Of a stretch of DNA of 64,000 nt, positions 15,709 to 24,268 are shown piece after piece. Both the position numbers and the translations under genes were made by a program. This DNA is from JAUSIF01 sp963711595 (GTDB lineage: Bacteria > Pseudomonadota > Alphaproteobacteria > Rhizobiales > Xanthobacteraceae), in assembly GCA_963711595.1 (NCBI GenBank), contig CAVQER010000007.1, positions 186,001 through 250,000 on the forward strand, read 5' to 3'. The notes below the pieces were generated by a model. That model did no database searches and was not told the origin of the DNA. It was given only the letters and a program-made list of their open reading frames with translations. Position 1 is the first letter of the stretch. Each line of letters starts with the position of its first letter.

Positions 15709-16923
15709 TCAACCGTAGAATTCGGCGAGCCGATGGAGTGCGGTTTCGGTGGTCTTCAAGTCATCAACGAGCGCTGCCCGCACATAGCCGGCGCCGGGGT
15801 TTGCGCGGTCATGCAATTCATAGGCAAGATAACTTCCCGGCACGACGCGCAGTCCTGCATCGCGCCAGAGTTCAAGCGCAGCCGTTTCGTCGTCCTCGAA
15901 TTTAGTGACGTCGAGCCAAAGAAAGAATCCGCCCTCGGGACGGCGATGCCGATAGCGATCACCAAGGATCCGGTCGGCGAGATCGAACTTCGTGCGATAA
16001 AGGCGGCGATTTTCCTCGACATGCGCCTCGTCGTCATAGGCCGCGACGGCAACCATCTGGACTGGCTGCGGCACTTGCGGGGCTGCGACGTTGCGCAGAT
16101 CCATGTAAGCCGCGAGAAAATGCGGATCTCCGGCCGCGAAGCCGCAGCGCAAGCCCGGAAGACTCGAACGCTTCGACAATGAATTGAACGCGAGTACGCC
16201 AGCGAAGCTATCGCCGGCGACTTCAAGGACGCCGGCGGGCGGCGCATCCTTCAGCCAGATTTCCGAATAGCATTCGTCGGAGAACACAAATGTGCCGGCC
16301 GCGCGGGCTCGTTCGACAAGGCGGCGGAGCGCATCGCGCGACAGCACGGCACCCTGCGGATTGGCCGGCGAGCAAAGATAGATCGCAACGGTGCGCGCAA
16401 GAAGTTCGTCGGAGACTGCTTCGTAGTCCGGCAAAAAACCCGTTTCGCGCGTCGCAGGGAGTGCTACAGGTTCGCAACCTGCGGCTTGGGCGCCGGCGAA
16501 ATACGCCATATAGAACGGATTGGGGAGCAGGATCGCCGGCTTGCCCTTGCGAGGTGCCGCTACACGGCGCGCGGCAATGGCCGCGAGAAAAAGGCCTTCC
16601 CGACTCCCATTCAGAACGATCACTTCGCTCGACGCATCGACCGCGCGTGAAAGACGGTAGCGGCGGTCCAGCCAGAGCGCGACCGCTTCGCGGAATGGGT
16701 CAATGCCGCGCGTCATCGGATAGCGGCCAAACCCGGCCAGATTGTCCGCGAGAACTTGTCCGACGAAGCCCGGCATCGGATGGCGCGGTTCGCCGACCGA
16801 CAAGTTTATGGGGGGCTTTCCCGGGTCGACGCCCGTGAGCAATTCCGTCAGTCGAACGAATCCGGAGCGGCCGGCAGCGCTCGCCTTGGTTTTCCGCTGT
16901 TTCGCGCGGTCGCCCCTGACCAT
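15709..16923 (-). CDS. dapC: DapC-like pyridoxal-phosphate aminotransferase
   Basis: Class I/II fold-type I aminotransferase, probably N-succinyldiaminopimelate aminotransferase of lysine and peptidoglycan precursor synthesis. It has the PLP-lysine motif SLSKRSSLPGLRCGF typical of DapC, the SPANPQGAV active-site loop and FSDECYSEI. Alternatively it may act on aspartate or other amino acids. ATG is used (404 residues); an upstream GTG would add ten residues. A CtrA box lies 57 bases before this ATG. ftsK follows immediately. Confidence 0.82.
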   Translation of the reverse strand: MVRGDRAKQRKTKASAAGRSGFVRLTELLTGVDPGKPPINLSVGEPRHPMPGFVGQVLADNLAGFGRYPMTRGIDPFREAVALWLDRRYRLSRAVDASSEVIVLNGSREGLFLAAIAARRVAAPRKGKPAILLPNPFYMAYFAGAQAAGCEPVALPATRETGFLPDYEAVSDELLARTVAIYLCSPANPQGAVLSRDALRRLVERARAAGTFVFSDECYSEIWLKDAPPAGVLEVAGDSFAGVLAFNSLSKRSSLPGLRCGFAAGDPHFLAAYMDLRNVAAPQVPQPVQMVAVAAYDDEAHVEENRRLYRTKFDLADRILGDRYRHRRPEGGFFLWLDVTKFEDDETAALELWRDAGLRVVPGSYLAYELHDRANPGAGYVRAALVDDLKTTETALHRLAEFYG

Positions 16924-16979
16924 GACTCGACCCGTACCCACGCACACCCGCACACGCCGACGACCTTAGAAAGCGGGGG

Positions 16980-16994
16980 TTAAGGGGCGATTAA
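16980..16994. promoter_or_regulatory. CtrA box upstream of the aminotransferase-ftsK unit
   Basis: TTAA-GGGGCGA-TTAAC, a perfect full CtrA site, in the 140-base spacer between the amtB terminator and the aminotransferase start. The leftward genes are an aminotransferase of the diaminopimelate type, ftsK and the LolA carrier, so cell-cycle control of division genes is a reasonable inference. Confidence 0.62.
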
Positions 16995-17010
16995 CCAATG
17001 GCGGAAAGCG

Positions 17011-17038
17011 AAAGGCCCCGGCACGAGCCGGGGCCTCC
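17011..17038 (-). terminator. Hairpin terminator after amtB (distal copy)
   Basis: A perfect 10-bp GC-rich stem (AGGCCCCGGC paired with GCCGGGGCCT, loop of four, 17013-17036) is followed on the minus strand by TTTCGCTTTCC. The T-tract is interrupted, so termination may be partial. It lies 25 bases past the amtB stop. Confidence 0.7.
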
Positions 17039-17063
17039 GATGGTTGTTCTGAGCCTTGCGCGA

Positions 17064-18506
17064 TCAGCTGTATGCGCGCTCGCCGTGATCGTTGAGGTCG
17101 AGACCCTCGCGCTCCACCTCCGGCTTGGCACGCAGCCCGATCAGAATGTCGACGATCTTGAACAGGATCGCGGACACAATGCCGGACCAGAGCAGCGTCA
17201 CGACCACGGCTGTGATTTGCGCGGTCATCTGCGTGGAGAGGGAGTACTCGCCGACCTTCGCGATCGTGTAGTCGAACACGCCGGTGCCGCCGAGTTCCGG
17301 GTTCACCAGGATGCCTGTAGCGAGCGCGCCCACGATGCCGCCGATGCAGTGGACGCCGAAAACGTCCAGCGCGTCGTCGTAGCCGAGCGCATTCTTCACG
17401 GTCGTGCAGAAGAAGAAGCAGACCACGCCGGCGATGAGGCCGAGCACGATCGCGCCCATGGGTCCAGCGAACCCCGACGCGGGCGTCACAGCAACCAGGC
17501 CCGCGACGACGCCGGAGACGGCGCCGAGGAGACTTGGCTTACCTTTGATCAGCCATTCGGCGAACATCCATGAGAGACCCGCGGCCGCTGTTGCGACGAA
17601 CGTGTTGACGAAGGCGACTACCGCGGAGCCGACTGCTTCAAGGTTCGAGCCGGCATTGAAGCCGAACCAGCCGAACCACAGAAGCATGGCGCCGATGTAG
17701 GTCATCGTCAGCGAGTGCGGCTGCATCAACTCCTTGCCGTAGCCGAGACGCTTGCCGACCAGCAGCGCGCCAACGAGTCCGGCGATACCGGAATTGATGT
17801 GCACGACTGTGCCGCCGGCGAAGTCGATCGCACCCGCCTTGAACAGGTAACCAGCATCAGCGAGAGCTTCGTCGAGTTTTGCTTGTGCGGCCGCTTTGCC
17901 TGCCGTGTCGGCTGCTGCGAGCGCTTTTGCCGCCGCGTCGATTGCGTCCGGACCGGCCCAGTACCAGACCATGTGTGCGATCGGGAAATAGACGAATGTC
18001 AGCCACAGCGGGATGAACAGCGCGATGGCCGCGAATTTCGTGCGTTCTACAAGCGAGCCGAGCAAGAGCGCGGCGGTGATGCCGGCGAATGTCGCCTGGA
18101 ACATGACGAACACGAGCTCGGGAATGGCGACGCCGACCGAGAAGGTAGCGCCGGGCGAATCCGGCGCGATGCCGGACAGGAACATCTTCGAGAATCCGCC
18201 GATGAAGTCCGATCCGCCGGTGAAGGTGATGCTGTAGCCGTAGATCACCCAAATCAGGATCGTGACAGCGACGGCGTAGAACACCTGCATCAGGGTCGAG
18301 AGCATGTTCTTCGAGCGGACGAGACCGCCATAGAACAATGCAAGGCCTGGGACCGTCATTACCAGGACGAGGACGGTCGCGACCATCATCCAGGTGGTGT
18401 CGGCTTTGTCGATCGCCGGTCCGTCTTGTGCCAACACCGGGAGCGCGGCGATTGTTGCCGCGAAGAGCGTGGGTAGTCCCGCGCGAAGCCAAGTCTTGTT
18501 CGTCAT
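17064..18506 (-). CDS. amtB: AmtB ammonium transporter (distal copy)
   Basis: Trimeric ammonium channel of the inner membrane. A signal peptide (about 1-25, ending PVLAQDG) is followed by eleven predicted membrane helices. Both pore twin histidines are present in GTVVHINSG and FGVHCIGGIVG, and the YGGLVRSKN segment is conserved. The 480-residue protein is ~40 residues longer than the second copy, mostly through a periplasmic Ala/Lys-rich loop (KALAAADTAGKAAAQAKLDEA). It follows glnK after 40 bases, the standard glnK-amtB operon in which GlnK plugs the channel when nitrogen is ample. Confidence 0.95.
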   Translation of the reverse strand: MTNKTWLRAGLPTLFAATIAALPVLAQDGPAIDKADTTWMMVATVLVLVMTVPGLALFYGGLVRSKNMLSTLMQVFYAVAVTILIWVIYGYSITFTGGSDFIGGFSKMFLSGIAPDSPGATFSVGVAIPELVFVMFQATFAGITAALLLGSLVERTKFAAIALFIPLWLTFVYFPIAHMVWYWAGPDAIDAAAKALAAADTAGKAAAQAKLDEALADAGYLFKAGAIDFAGGTVVHINSGIAGLVGALLVGKRLGYGKELMQPHSLTMTYIGAMLLWFGWFGFNAGSNLEAVGSAVVAFVNTFVATAAAGLSWMFAEWLIKGKPSLLGAVSGVVAGLVAVTPASGFAGPMGAIVLGLIAGVVCFFFCTTVKNALGYDDALDVFGVHCIGGIVGALATGILVNPELGGTGVFDYTIAKVGEYSLSTQMTAQITAVVVTLLWSGIVSAILFKIVDILIGLRAKPEVEREGLDLNDHGERAYS

Positions 18507-18546
18507 GGAAGAACACTCCGTCGCAAAGCTGAGGTCGTTTGAGGAA

Positions 18547-18885
18547 TCAGAGCGCATCGGCGTCGGTCTCGCCGGTGCGGATGCGCACGGCATGTTCGAT
18601 CGGGTAGACAAAGATCTTTCCGTCGCCGATCTGACCGGTCTTGGCGGCCCCACTGATCGCGGCGATGACTTTCTTGATGAGATCGGACGGGACCGCGACC
18701 TCGATCTTGAGCTTGGGCAGAAAGTTCACAGCGTATTCAGCGCCGCGATAGATTTCCGTGTGTCCTTTCTGCCGCCCGTAGCCCTTGACCTCTGTGACGG
18801 TCAGTCCGTGAATGCCGATGCCGGTGAGGGCGTCGCGCACCTCCTCCAGCTTGAACGGCTTGATGATGGCCATGACGATTTTCAT
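18547..18885 (-). CDS. glnK: GlnK-type PII nitrogen regulatory protein (distal copy)
   Basis: PII signal protein, 112 residues, with the T-loop uridylylation tyrosine Y51 in YRGAEYAVNF, Walker-like TGQIGDGKIFV, and the C-terminal VRIRTGETDADAL signature. It binds ATP/ADP and 2-oxoglutarate and controls AmtB and GlnD/GlnE/NtrB. It is the first gene of the glnK-amtB pair. A possible sigma-54 promoter (TGGCACG) lies ~125 bases upstream. Confidence 0.96.
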   Translation of the reverse strand: MKIVMAIIKPFKLEEVRDALTGIGIHGLTVTEVKGYGRQKGHTEIYRGAEYAVNFLPKLKIEVAVPSDLIKKVIAAISGAAKTGQIGDGKIFVYPIEHAVRIRTGETDADAL

Positions 18886-19011
18886 TTGGTTCCTGTCCCC
18901 GCGAGATCCCGGCGCGCGGCCAACGGGCCGCCACCGGGCCTTTCCAATGGGGCTGAAGCCGCGAGGAGAATCGATTGATCGAGCTCCCGGGCCAAAGCCG
19001 GAGCAGTGGGA

Positions 19012-19027
19012 ATCAAACGGCGTGCCA
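19012..19027 (-). promoter_or_regulatory. Possible sigma-54 promoter of distal glnK
   Basis: On the minus strand the sequence reads TGGCACG-CCGT-TTGAT. The -24 block is a perfect match to the sigma-54 consensus TGGCACG-N4-TTGCA and the spacing is right, but the -12 block has TTGA where TTGC is expected. A transcription start would fall ~115 bases before glnK. NtrC/sigma-54 control of glnK-amtB is usual in the family; the imperfect -12 keeps this tentative. Confidence 0.4.
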
Positions 19028-19211
19028 AGCGGCGTGGTCGCCGCATAGGAGATTGAGAACGTTCAGCTTTTCCTGTGTGCGCAGACCGGTCGCAACAGCG
19101 CCCCTGCAGCGCAGCACAAAGAAGCGCCAAATCTGCCTAATCGATGGGCATGACCAATCGGCCAGCGGAAAACTGATTCCGCCTTGGGCTTATTGATCGG
19201 ATGCGTCGGCG

Positions 19212-19248
19212 GAAAAGAAAAAACGCGCACGCGATTGGCGTGCGCGTT
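19212..19248 (-). terminator. Rho-independent terminator after amtB (proximal copy)
   Basis: A perfect 11-bp stem (AACGCGCACGC with GCGTGCGCGTT, five-base loop, arms 19222-19232 and 19238-19248) is followed on the minus strand by TTTTCTTTTCC. It lies 22 bases past the amtB stop and should insulate the upstream glnK-amtB unit from the next. Confidence 0.88.
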
Positions 19249-19270
19249 CCTTGTTGAATTTGGCTGACGC

Positions 19271-20596
19271 TTACTGCAGCGCTTCGCCGTGTTGGGTCAC
19301 GTCGAGCCCCATGCGCTCCGCATCGGGGCTCACACGCAAACCGACCAGCAGATCCACTACCTTGAGTACGATCCAGGTCGCGACCGCGCACCAGACGATG
19401 GTGACGACCACGCCAATCAGCTGCGTTTGCAGCTGCTCCAAGTTGCCTTCGAGCAGTCCGGGCGAACCGGCCGGGTTCGCTTGCGTCGCGGAGAGTGCGC
19501 CGACCGCGAAGACGCCGGTGAGGATCGTGCCAAGCGTGCCGCCGACCCCGTGGATGCCGAAAACGTCGAGCGAGTCATCGTAGTTCAGCCGCTGCTTGAG
19601 CCACGTGCAGGCCCAGAAGCAGACCAGGCCCGCCGCCCCGCCGATGACGAGCGCGTGCCAGGGAAGCACGAAGCCGGACGCCGGCGTGATAGTGCCGAGA
19701 CCCGCGATCGCGCCCGAGAGGATGCCAAGGACCGACGGCTTGCCGCGCGTCCACCATTCCGCGACCATCCATGCGATCGCGCCCATAGACGCACCGAAGT
19801 GCGTGACGACGATTGCCATCGTGCCGCGTCCTCCGGACGCAAGTGCGGAGCCGCCGTTGAATCCGAACCAGCCGACCCACAGCAGGCCCGTGCCGATGAC
19901 GGCGAGCGAGAGGTCGTACGGCGACATGTTCTCCGAGCCGTAGCCGCGCCGCGCTCCGATCACCAGACACGCCACGAGACCGGCGACGCCAGCGTTGATG
20001 TGGACAACGGTGCCGCCGGCGAAATCGAGCAGGCCCCATGCGCCGAGGAAACCGCCGCCCCATACCCAGTGCGCGACCGGGACGTACACGACGAAAAGCC
20101 AGAGGATCGAGAACAACACCCACGCCGAGAACTTCATGCGGTCGGCAACCGAGCCTGCGACGAGCGCGACCGTGATAATCGCGAACGTCATCTGGAACGC
20201 CATGAACAGACTCTCGGGAATGTTCGTCGCGAGATCGTTCACCGACGTCATGCCCATGCCGACCAACAGGAAGCGATCGAGCGAACCGATCCAAGGACCG
20301 CCGCCGACGAAGGCAAGGCTGTAGGCGGCCAGCATCCACAACACTGAAACGACCATGACTGCGGCCACGCACTGCGCCATCACGGCAAGCACGTGCTTTT
20401 TGCGAACCATCCCGGCGTAGAGGAGTGCGAGACCCGGCAACGTCATCAGGAGGACGAGCGCGGTCGCGGTCGTGATCCAAGCGGTATCGGCGGCGTCGAT
20501 TGTCGACTGCTGCGCGAATGCAGGTGCCGACGAGATCGCGATCGCGGCACCAGCAAGCCAGCTGAACGCGCGGCGCGAATTCAGATTCGTTTTCAT
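19271..20596 (-). CDS. amtB: AmtB ammonium transporter (proximal copy)
   Basis: Second ammonium channel, 441 residues, with signal peptide ending PAFAQQ, the pore histidines in GTVVHINAGVAG and FGIHGVGGTLG, and the YAGMVRKKH segment. It differs clearly from the other copy: a long loop is absent and many transmembrane positions change, so the pair is an old duplication rather than a recent copy. It follows its own glnK after 28 bases and ends at a strong hairpin terminator. Confidence 0.95.
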   Translation of the reverse strand: MKTNLNSRRAFSWLAGAAIAISSAPAFAQQSTIDAADTAWITTATALVLLMTLPGLALLYAGMVRKKHVLAVMAQCVAAVMVVSVLWMLAAYSLAFVGGGPWIGSLDRFLLVGMGMTSVNDLATNIPESLFMAFQMTFAIITVALVAGSVADRMKFSAWVLFSILWLFVVYVPVAHWVWGGGFLGAWGLLDFAGGTVVHINAGVAGLVACLVIGARRGYGSENMSPYDLSLAVIGTGLLWVGWFGFNGGSALASGGRGTMAIVVTHFGASMGAIAWMVAEWWTRGKPSVLGILSGAIAGLGTITPASGFVLPWHALVIGGAAGLVCFWACTWLKQRLNYDDSLDVFGIHGVGGTLGTILTGVFAVGALSATQANPAGSPGLLEGNLEQLQTQLIGVVVTIVWCAVATWIVLKVVDLLVGLRVSPDAERMGLDVTQHGEALQ

Positions 20597-20624
20597 TGTT
20601 GCCCCCTGTGAATTGCGCGCGCGG

Positions 20625-20963
20625 TCAGAGCGCGTTTGAATCGGTTTCGCCGGTGCGGATGCGCACCGCATGTTCGATGGGCGTGACGAAGATCTTCCCG
20701 TCACCGATCTGGCCGGTCTTGGCTGCGGTCTTGATGGCCTCAACGACCTTGTCGGCGCGGTTCGCCGGGACGGCGACCTCGATCCGGATCTTGGGAAGGA
20801 AATTCACGGCGTATTCGGCGCCGCGATAAATTTCGGTATGGCCCTTTTGGCGGCCGTAACCCTTGACCTCGGTGACGGTCAGTCCCTGCACACCGATGCC
20901 GGTGAGGGCATCGCGGACGTCCTCGAGCTTGAACGGCTTGATGATGGCGATGACGAGCTTCAT
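20625..20963 (-). CDS. glnK: GlnK-type PII nitrogen regulatory protein (proximal copy)
   Basis: Second PII protein, 112 residues, same length and T-loop (YRGAEYAVNF with Y51) and ending VRIRTGETDSNAL. It differs from the other GlnK mainly in the 60-90 region (PANRADKVVEAIKTAAK versus PSDLIKKVIAAISGAAK), part of the ATP/effector pocket surroundings. First gene of the glnK-amtB pair. The ~170-base upstream spacer to tesB has only a weak GG-N10-GC candidate for sigma-54. Confidence 0.96.
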   Translation of the reverse strand: MKLVIAIIKPFKLEDVRDALTGIGVQGLTVTEVKGYGRQKGHTEIYRGAEYAVNFLPKIRIEVAVPANRADKVVEAIKTAAKTGQIGDGKIFVTPIEHAVRIRTGETDSNAL

Positions 20964-21134
20964 GTATCCGGTCCCTCGCGGCGCATGGCTTGGCGTTTCC
21001 CGGGTGCGCGAAATCGCTGGTGTCCGCGCCCCTCGCGATACATATCGGCAAAATGACCGGAAATTAAGCGGCTAAAATGCCCCGCTACTGGGCATGCAGC
21101 ACAAACAATGGGCAATTGCTGAGGTTTTAAGCCC

Positions 21135-21995
21135 TCAAACCTTGCGTTCTCGGAGCAGACCTTCCTGGGCGACCGAGGCGACCAGCGTCCCCTCGCGCGA
21201 GAAAATCAGCCCACGGGCGAAGCCGAGCGCTCCTTCGGCGTTTGGGGTGTCCTGCGCGTAGAGCAACCAGTCATCGGCGCGGAACGGACGATGAAACCAG
21301 AGCGCGTGATCAAGGCTCGCGCCCTGGATCGTCTTTTCGAACACGGTGCGGCCATGCGGGATGAGAGCGGAGTCGAGCAGCATCATGTCAGATGCGTAGG
21401 CGAGCACGCATTGATGCACTGCCGGGTCGTCGGGCAGAGGCGCGGTCGAGCGCATCCAAACGTGGAAGCGCGGCGTGCGATGGTCTCGCGAGAAGTACCG
21501 CTTGAATTCGACCGGCCGCATCTCGATCGGCCGCTCGCGTTCGTAGTAGCGCCGTACGGGATCCGGCATCAACGGAAGCGTCCGCTCCTTCATTTCCTGC
21601 TCGCTCGGCAACTCCTCCGGGTGCGGCACCTTCGGCATCTCAGCCTGGTGCGAAAACCCCCGCTCCTCGCGATGGAACGACACCATCATCGAGAAAATCG
21701 CCTTGCCGTGCTGGATAGCCTTGACGCCCCGCGTCGTGAAGCTGCCGCCATCGCGGATGCGGTCGACGTCGTAGATGATCGGGACCTGCGGATCGCCGGG
21801 CAGAATAAAGTAGGCGTGCAGCGAATGGGCGAGGCGATTTTCCACGGTTCGGGTCGCCGCGACGAGGGCCTGGCCGATCACCTGTCCACCGAACACGCGC
21901 TGCCATCCGACCTTGGGACTCATGCCGCGATAGAGGTTCACTTCGAGTCGCTCAAGGTCGAGGATCTCGAGAAGGCTCTGGACGGCGCTCGGCAT
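21135..21995 (-). CDS. tesB: Acyl-CoA thioesterase II (TesB)
   Basis: Double hot-dog thioesterase hydrolysing fatty acyl-CoAs. The 286-residue length equals E. coli TesB. It has the family start LEILDLERLEVNLYRG, the VFGGQVIGQALVAA block of the first hot dog, HSLHAYFILPGDP, and a DLDHALWFHRPF-type block (SLDHALWFHRPF) in the second. Internal ATG is used because the 21-residue upstream extension is basic and unlike the family. It is divergent from the UbiH-family gene with ~110 bases between. Confidence 0.93.
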   Translation of the reverse strand: MPSAVQSLLEILDLERLEVNLYRGMSPKVGWQRVFGGQVIGQALVAATRTVENRLAHSLHAYFILPGDPQVPIIYDVDRIRDGGSFTTRGVKAIQHGKAIFSMMVSFHREERGFSHQAEMPKVPHPEELPSEQEMKERTLPLMPDPVRRYYERERPIEMRPVEFKRYFSRDHRTPRFHVWMRSTAPLPDDPAVHQCVLAYASDMMLLDSALIPHGRTVFEKTIQGASLDHALWFHRPFRADDWLLYAQDTPNAEGALGFARGLIFSREGTLVASVAQEGLLRERKV

Positions 21996-22104
21996 GTAAG
22001 ACCTTCGGAGAGCAATCGGCGGGAGAGCCGAATTGCGCTTCCCGGGGTGCGGCGTCAAGTAGGCGATGTCGTCCGCTCAAGCGCGCTTGGGTTACACTAA
22101 GACC

Positions 22105-23340
22105 ATGACAGGCAAAGCGGTTCGGCCTCACGTCAATGTCGTCGTCGCCGGCGCAGGTGCGCCGGGGCTCGCGCTAGCCACGGCTCTAGGCCGCGCGCTC
22201 AAACGACGATTCTCCGTGGTGGTGTGCGATCCGGCAATCGGCAGCGTGCCGCCGGCGGATGATCGAGTTTCGGCGATCGCGGGCGGTGCGCGCCGTTTGC
22301 TGACTGCGCTCGGTGCGTGGCAGCACCTCGCCGCGCAGGCGCAGCCGATTGTCGAAATGGAGATCACCGATAGCCGGCTGGACGACGCGGTGCGGCCGAC
22401 CTTTTTGTCATTCGATTCCCCCCGTGAGGACGACGAGCCGCTCGCGCACATGATCGAGAACCGCGCGGTGCTTCTGGCATTGCGTGCGGCTGCAAGCGAG
22501 GCCGGTGTCGAGCTCGTCGCGAAAGCCGTTGAAAGCTTTTCCGCGCAAACAGAATTCGTCGACGTGCAGGCGACGGGTGGCGACATCCTGCGGGCGCAAT
22601 TGCTCGCGGCGGCCGATGGTCCGCAGTCGAAACTGCGCGACCTTGCCGGTATCAAGACGGTCTCTTGGACTTACGGTCAATCCGGAATCGTCGCGACGAT
22701 CGGCCATGAGCGCGACCACGGTGGCCGGGCCGTGCAGCATTTTCTCGCCGGCGGGCCGTTCGCCATCCTGCCGCTCAAGGGACGGCGGTCGTCCATCGTA
22801 TGGACCGAGCCGACGGAAGAAGCCGATCGTTTGGTGGCGTTGGCGCCTGGCGAATTTCACACGGAGCTGGAGCGGCGCTTCGGCCTCAAGCTTGGCGAAA
22901 TCGAAGTGTTGTCGCCACCGCGCGTGCATCCGCTCGGCTTCAGCGTGGCGCGCAGTTTTGTCGGCGAGCGTTTTGCGCTGCTGGGCGATGCCGCGCACCT
23001 CATTCATCCGATTGCGGGGCAGGGGCTCAATCTGGGCCTGCGCGACGTTGCTGCGCTCGCCGAATGCGCCGTCGAGGGCGCGCGACTTGGTCTCGACGTC
23101 GGCAGCCCGGAAGTGCTGACGCGGTACGAACGTTGGCGCCGTTTCGACACGGCAGCGATGGGGTTTACGACCGACGCGCTGAACCGCCTGTTTTCGAATC
23201 GCTCGGACGCATTGAAGATTTTGCGCGACGTCGGACTCGGGCTTGTCGAGCGTGCGCCGCGGGTGAAGGAGTTTCTTTCGGCCGAAGCGGGCGGTTCGAT
23301 CGGAGAGGTACCGAAACTATTGCGCGGCGAAGCCCTCTGA
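22105..23340 (+). CDS. UbiH/UbiF/COQ6-family ubiquinone-biosynthesis hydroxylase
   Basis: FAD-dependent monooxygenase that hydroxylates the ubiquinone ring. FAD motifs: GxGxxG as VVAGAGAPGLALA near residue 12-24, the DG motif in AAADGPQSKLRD, and the GD motif in ALLGDAAHLIHPIAGQGLNLGLRD. Alphaproteobacteria use varied members (UbiL, UbiM, UbiF-like) with different ring positions, so I do not assign one. The ATG after GACC gives 411 residues; an earlier start at 22066 is less likely. Its stop is three bases from the convergent Trm112-like gene. Confidence 0.88.
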   Translation: MTGKAVRPHVNVVVAGAGAPGLALATALGRALKRRFSVVVCDPAIGSVPPADDRVSAIAGGARRLLTALGAWQHLAAQAQPIVEMEITDSRLDDAVRPTFLSFDSPREDDEPLAHMIENRAVLLALRAAASEAGVELVAKAVESFSAQTEFVDVQATGGDILRAQLLAAADGPQSKLRDLAGIKTVSWTYGQSGIVATIGHERDHGGRAVQHFLAGGPFAILPLKGRRSSIVWTEPTEEADRLVALAPGEFHTELERRFGLKLGEIEVLSPPRVHPLGFSVARSFVGERFALLGDAAHLIHPIAGQGLNLGLRDVAALAECAVEGARLGLDVGSPEVLTRYERWRRFDTAAMGFTTDALNRLFSNRSDALKILRDVGLGLVERAPRVKEFLSAEAGGSIGEVPKLLRGEAL

Positions 23341-23343
23341 CGG

Positions 23344-23550
23344 TCAGCGCTTGGCGATCTCGGCCTCGTCGAGCTTGCGCGCCTCCTCAGGCAGCATGAT
23401 CGGAATCCCGTCGCGGATCGGATAGGCGAGCTTGGCTGAGCGCGAGATCAGTTCCTGCCGCTCGCGATCGTACTCTAGCGTGCTCTTGGTAAGCGGGCAG
23501 ACGAGGATCTCGAGGAGTTTCGGATCGATTGTGTTGCGGCTCTCGGGCAT
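23344..23550 (-). CDS. Trm112-like (UPF0434) small protein
   Basis: A 68-residue protein with LEILVCPLTKSTLEYDRE and LAYPIRDGIPIMLPEEAR, the pattern of the bacterial Trm112/YcaR family. Eukaryotic and archaeal relatives activate methyltransferases for tRNA, rRNA and eRF1; the bacterial role is not settled. Only one of the usual zinc-binding Cys pairs is seen. It lies 20 bases downstream of the LON-domain gene on the same strand. Confidence 0.87.
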   Translation of the reverse strand: MPESRNTIDPKLLEILVCPLTKSTLEYDRERQELISRSAKLAYPIRDGIPIMLPEEARKLDEAEIAKR

Positions 23551-23570
23551 TGTGCCTCCGGCTGTCGGCC

Positions 23571-24239
23571 TTACTGCAAGGATTTCTCGCCGTCGCTACC
23601 TCTTTCCGCAAGCGCAAATTCGGTCACGGCGATCAGCAGATCGGCCCGGGCCTTAAGATCGGCCGCTTCCAGAAGCGCCTGTTTCTCTCGCGGGCCGTAG
23701 GGCGACATCATGGAGAGCCCGTTCACGAGCGCCTCGATCGGCGCTTCGCGGATGCCGGCCCAGTCGGCCTCGATGCGATTGGCGTCGAGGTAATTGGCAA
23801 GCGCCTTCATGAGCGCCTCGCGATCGACGTCCGCGCCTTCGCTCGGCGTGAAGTCCGCGGCGAAGGGGCCGAAGTCGACGCGGCATCGGCGATACAGGGT
23901 CGGCACGACCTGCTCATCGCGAACTTGGAAGCGGGCGATCCCGGTTAGCGTGATGAGATAACGACCGTCGCCGGTTTCTGCAAGCTGGGTGATCCGGCCG
24001 ACGCAGCCAACCGAATAGAGGGGCGGCTGCATGGGTGATGCGGCCTTCGCTTCATCGGGCTGGATCATCCCGATCAGGCGCGCGCCCTTCATCGCATCAT
24101 CGATCATGGCAACATAACGCGTCTCGAAGACGTTGAGCGGCAATTGCCCGCGCGGCAGCAGCAACGCGCCGGGCAACGGGAATACCGGAATCACGTCCGG
24201 CAGATCGGCGGGTCCGCGATAGACGACATTCGACGCCAT
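23571..24239 (-). CDS. LON substrate-binding-domain protein
   Basis: Stand-alone N-terminal domain of Lon protease: PDVIPVFPLPGALLLPRGQLPLNVFE at the start and YSVGCVGRITQLAETGDGRYLITLTG in the middle, with no AAA+ or protease domain. Length 222. The ATG has a strong ribosome-binding site (GGAGG) and is preferred over a GTG two codons upstream. It lies in a minus-strand run with the Trm112-like and CnoX-like genes; such LON-domain proteins often accompany thioredoxin genes in Rhizobiales. Function is not known. Confidence 0.87.
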   Translation of the reverse strand: MASNVVYRGPADLPDVIPVFPLPGALLLPRGQLPLNVFETRYVAMIDDAMKGARLIGMIQPDEAKAASPMQPPLYSVGCVGRITQLAETGDGRYLITLTGIARFQVRDEQVVPTLYRRCRVDFGPFAADFTPSEGADVDREALMKALANYLDANRIEADWAGIREAPIEALVNGLSMMSPYGPREKQALLEAADLKARADLLIAVTEFALAERGSDGEKSLQ

Positions 24240-24268
24240 GAGCACCTCCGCATCGGAGGACTTACTCG

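Larger units (their letters stand above)
18886..19270. other. Spacer between the two glnK-amtB operons
   Basis: A 385-base stretch without a gene. Its left two-thirds should be the promoter and leader of the distal glnK, including a sigma-54-like -24 element; its right part contains the amtB terminator hairpin. I saw no open reading frame of family character in it. Confidence 0.6.

Noticed and set aside
18507..18653. N-terminal extension of AmtB running back into glnK
   Set aside because: The extra 49 residues are the out-of-frame reading of glnK and repeat the same pattern in the other pair; the ATG followed by a signal peptide is the proper start.
21068..21081. A second sigma-54-type site upstream of the proximal glnK
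   Set aside because: GG-N10-GC spacing is present but the rest of the consensus does not match.
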